From Compostimonas suwonensis (lineage in GTDB: Bacteria; Actinomycetota; Actinomycetes; Actinomycetales; Microbacteriaceae), in contig NZ_PGFB01000002.1 in the NCBI RefSeq assembly GCF_002797855.1, forward strand, positions 1-64,000: a DNA stretch of 64,000 nucleotides, given 5' to 3'. Positions 62,055 through 64,000 of this stretch are shown here, piece after piece. Numbering within the stretch: the first letter of the stretch is position 1; each line of letters opens with the position of its first letter. The notes beneath the pieces are model-generated. The model saw nothing but the letters and a program-made list of their open reading frames with translations, did no database searches and was not told the DNA's origin. Both the position numbers and the translations under genes were made by a program.

Positions 62055-64000
62055 CGCAGACACCGTTCGACCCCCTCGTCGTGCAGGGGATATGCCGCCC
62101 GATCGTCGACCGCACGCTCGTCGTCGACCGTGCGGACGCCGAGGCCGTGCTCGCCGAGGTCGGGGTGCCATCGGGGGTGACGTTCCCGGGCGATCGCGTC
62201 GTCCGCGCCGCGCGCGCCGGTGCGCGGACACGCGGCTACCGCAACGAGCTCTCGTCGCCGGGCGGGCCGGTGAGCAACGCGATCTACGCCCTCGCCCAGT
62301 CGCTCGGCGCCTACCCGCGTCGTCTGGTGCCGGAGTGGGCGGGCCCCGTCGACCCCCGCCAGCTCAACGTCATCGACGACCCGCTTCCTCAGCTCCGCGC
62401 TGCGGGCATCCGGATCCGGGCCGTCGAGTCCTCGGCGGCGGCGCTGCCGGAGTCGCTGTGCTTCGTCGACAGGGAGTCCGGGGAGACCATCGCGATCCTG
62501 GTCGGCGACCGCGAGGGGATGCCCGCCATCGACGATGCCGGGGTGCATCTCCAGCTCGTGCAGCTCGCGGATCTGCCCGCCGTCTCCTCCGGGTCGTCGG
62601 CCGTCGCGGTCATGACGGCGGATGCGCGTGAGCTCACCCCCGCGCTGCGCGCACGGCTCGAGGAGCTGCAGGCGTCCGGGCGGCTCCACTCCGTGTTCGG
62701 CTCTCTCGACGAGTTCCGCCGGCTGGGTGTGCTGGATGCCGACGGGCGAGCATCAGGGGTCTTCGTGGCTCCGGAGCTCGTGGCGACGGACGCGGGCAAC
62801 CCGGTGAGGCTCTGGGCGCGGGATGCGGCCGACGCGATCCTGATGGACGTCGACCGCCTGGATGACTCGGACCGGGTGTTCCTCGGCGCGGGCGACGCCT
62901 ACACCGGGGGATACCTCGGAGCCCGCCTCCAGGGCATGACGATCGCCGAGTCCCACGCCGCCGGTCAACGGGAGGCGCGTCTGACGAGCTACCACATGCG
63001 CGCCCGCGCGCCCATGCAGGTCAACATGAACGAGCTCTTCGGCGCGTTCATCGAGCGATCCTCGACGACGACGGACTGGCACCTCAGCGAGCGTGTGCGC
63101 CAGGCCCCCGGGCCGACCATCATCAGCTCCATGAACTCGGGCGTCGACACCCTCGCCTCGGAGGCGGCCGCGATGCTGGGGCTTCCCTTCTTCGGCATCA
63201 TGCCGGAGGGCGGGCGGCGCGAGGACGACGGCCTGGATCTGGGCGGCCTGCACCTCATCGAGCTGGGGAGCCCGTCGTTCCGGTTCTGCACCTGGGCGAA
63301 CGTCTACCTGGGCGACGGCACGGTGCTCCTCGACGTCTCGGGCGGCGAGGGCTCGGCCGAGACACGCCGGGCGAGCACGGCTCTCGGCAGGCCTCTGCTC
63401 GAGCTGAGCCTCGACGACTCCGCCGAGGTCGCCTTCCGCCGAGCGAGGGAGTGGGCGGCCTCCGCCGCCGTCCGCACCGTGCACATCGCGGGCAGCCGGC
63501 ACACCCACCTGTCGCACGACCAGCTGCTCGTGATGAAGCAGCTGGTGCTGGCGGCCGCGCAGGGTGTGGCGAGCCTGTTCGAGGATCAGGACGAGACCCG
63601 TGCAGACGCCGGCGGCTTCCTCGAGCCCGTTCGCATCGGCATACCCGCGCTGCGGGAGGTCAGCGCCGCGATCCGGCGTCACCTGCTCGGCCTCGGCGGC
63701 ACCGACGGCCTTCCCTTCGACTCCCTCGTCTGGGAGTTCGGCCGGGCGACCCTCATCCGTGCGCGCAGCCGTGATCTCGTGCGTGCCGTCGCTGCGGGGG
63801 AGCTCGATGCCGCTCTCGTGGGGGAGGACATGGTCCTCGACGAGGACGACGATCGCGTCGAGGTGGTCGCCCGCGCGGGCCTGCACTGGTCGAGCGTGGC
63901 GGTCGTGATCCCGCGGAGCCCCCGGCGGGAGTCGGGGGTCATCGGCGCCCAGTATCCGGGGATCGCGGGATGGCTCGATCCCTCTGCCAGTCGTGTGGTC
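62051..64000 (+). CDS. PfkB-like kinase / molybdenum-carrier-like / HisG-like fusion protein (3' end outside window)
   Basis: 650 codons are visible with no stop before the window end. Domain 1 (about 1-310) is a PfkB/nucleoside-kinase fold: SSPGGPVSNAIYALAQSLGA (from residue 68) and the ATP/catalytic motif LGAGDAYTGGYLGARLQG (278-295, base Asp 282). Domain 2 (about 355-510) matches the putative molybdenum-carrier/YpsA-like Rossmann family: IISSMNSGVDTLASEAA, LPFFGIMPEGGRREDD, WANVYLGDGTVLLDVSGG, TVHIAGSR. Domain 3 (from about 525) is HisG-like: VRIGIPALREVSAAIRRHLL and RSRDLVRAVAAGELDAALVG, parallel to [20 protein letters not shown] of hisG in this window. A nucleoside- or nucleotide-processing role is inferred; the true substrate is unknown. 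Confidence 0.8.
   Translation, partial: MTQTPFDPLVVQGICRPIVDRTLVVDRADAEAVLAEVGVPSGVTFPGDRVVRAARAGARTRGYRNELSSPGGPVSNAIYALAQSLGAYPRRLVPEWAGPVDPRQLNVIDDPLPQLRAAGIRIRAVESSAAALPESLCFVDRESGETIAILVGDREGMPAIDDAGVHLQLVQLADLPAVSSGSSAVAVMTADARELTPALRARLEELQASGRLHSVFGSLDEFRRLGVLDADGRASGVFVAPELVATDAGNPVRLWARDAADAILMDVDRLDDSDRVFLGAGDAYTGGYLGARLQGMTIAESHAAGQREARLTSYHMRARAPMQVNMNELFGAFIERSSTTTDWHLSERVRQAPGPTIISSMNSGVDTLASEAAAMLGLPFFGIMPEGGRREDDGLDLGGLHLIELGSPSFRFCTWANVYLGDGTVLLDVSGGEGSAETRRASTALGRPLLELSLDDSAEVAFRRAREWAASAAVRTVHIAGSRHTHLSHDQLLVMKQLVLAAAQGVASLFEDQDETRADAGGFLEPVRIGIPALREVSAAIRRHLLGLGGTDGLPFDSLVWEFGRATLIRARSRDLVRAVAAGELDAALVGEDMVLDEDDDRVEVVARAGLHWSSVAVVIPRSPRRESGVIGAQYPGIAGWLDPSASRVV

Overview
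The window is high-GC DNA from an actinobacterium, most likely of the family Microbacteriaceae. Coding is dense. GTG starts and 4-base ATGA/GTGA gene overlaps are common. The gene order is a typical actinobacterial core: DUF948 - alaS - ruvX - mltG - aro genes - efp - nusB - pyr operon - gmk - rpoZ - coaBC - metK - priA - fmt - rsmB - rpe - his - trp - lgt - gltBD - pyk. Lineage-specific marks include an actinobacterial IHF domain, a PH-like membrane protein between pyrC and carA, an HGxxPAAW protein in the trp cluster, a PriA without Walker motifs, and a Ddn-like deazaflavin-dependent protein. The placement is inferred from gene content; no rRNA or tRNA gene was seen.

Layout. At 0.2-2.3 kb, on the minus strand, lie a DUF349 protein and a membrane-anchored cyclophilin. 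At 2.4-4.9 kb are rarA and rpsD, the latter closed by a strong hairpin. From 4.9 to 14.4 kb runs a more accessory-looking stretch: a DrrAB-type ABC exporter, a RecB-like nuclease/helicase, a DarT-like ADP-ribosyltransferase without its usual antitoxin, a deazaflavin-dependent oxidoreductase, and (minus strand) a RecQ helicase carrying a phosphoribosyltransferase-like tail. From 14.5 to 25.2 kb come DUF948, a small membrane protein, alaS, ruvX, mltG, five shikimate-pathway genes (aroE, C, K, B, Q), efp and nusB. From 25.2 to 35.1 kb a PyrR-type RNA element precedes a UMP-synthesis operon (pyrR, B, C, PH-like protein, carA, carB, pyrF), followed by a gene joining actinobacterial IHF to guanylate kinase. 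From 35.2 to 43.1 kb are rpoZ, coaBC, metK, priA, fmt, rsmB and rpe. From 43.1 to 50.8 kb are hisE, G, F, I and trpE, a Trp-region membrane protein, the HGxxPAAW protein and trpC, B, A. From 50.9 to 59.6 kb are lgt, gltB, gltD and pyk. An FBP-type zinc-finger protein follows.

The core genes are mostly supply lines: chorismate feeds tryptophan; carbamoyl phosphate and aspartate feed UMP; Gmk, MetK, CoaBC and glutamate synthase provide general precursors. hisB/C/D/A/H, trpD/G, pyrD/E and other aro genes are not in the window.

The most unusual locus is at the right edge (60.3-64.0 kb): three tightly overlapping genes encoding an unrecognised protein, a substrate-binding-protein-like domain that the charge pattern puts inside the cell, and a large protein (cut by the window end) joining a PfkB/nucleoside-kinase domain, a putative molybdenum-carrier/SLOG-type Rossmann domain and a HisG-like phosphoribosyltransferase domain. 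I know of no described system with this composition. A second window-wide signal is the recurring 9-mer CGGATGCCG (either strand), which appears far more often than base composition predicts and forces otherwise rare codons.
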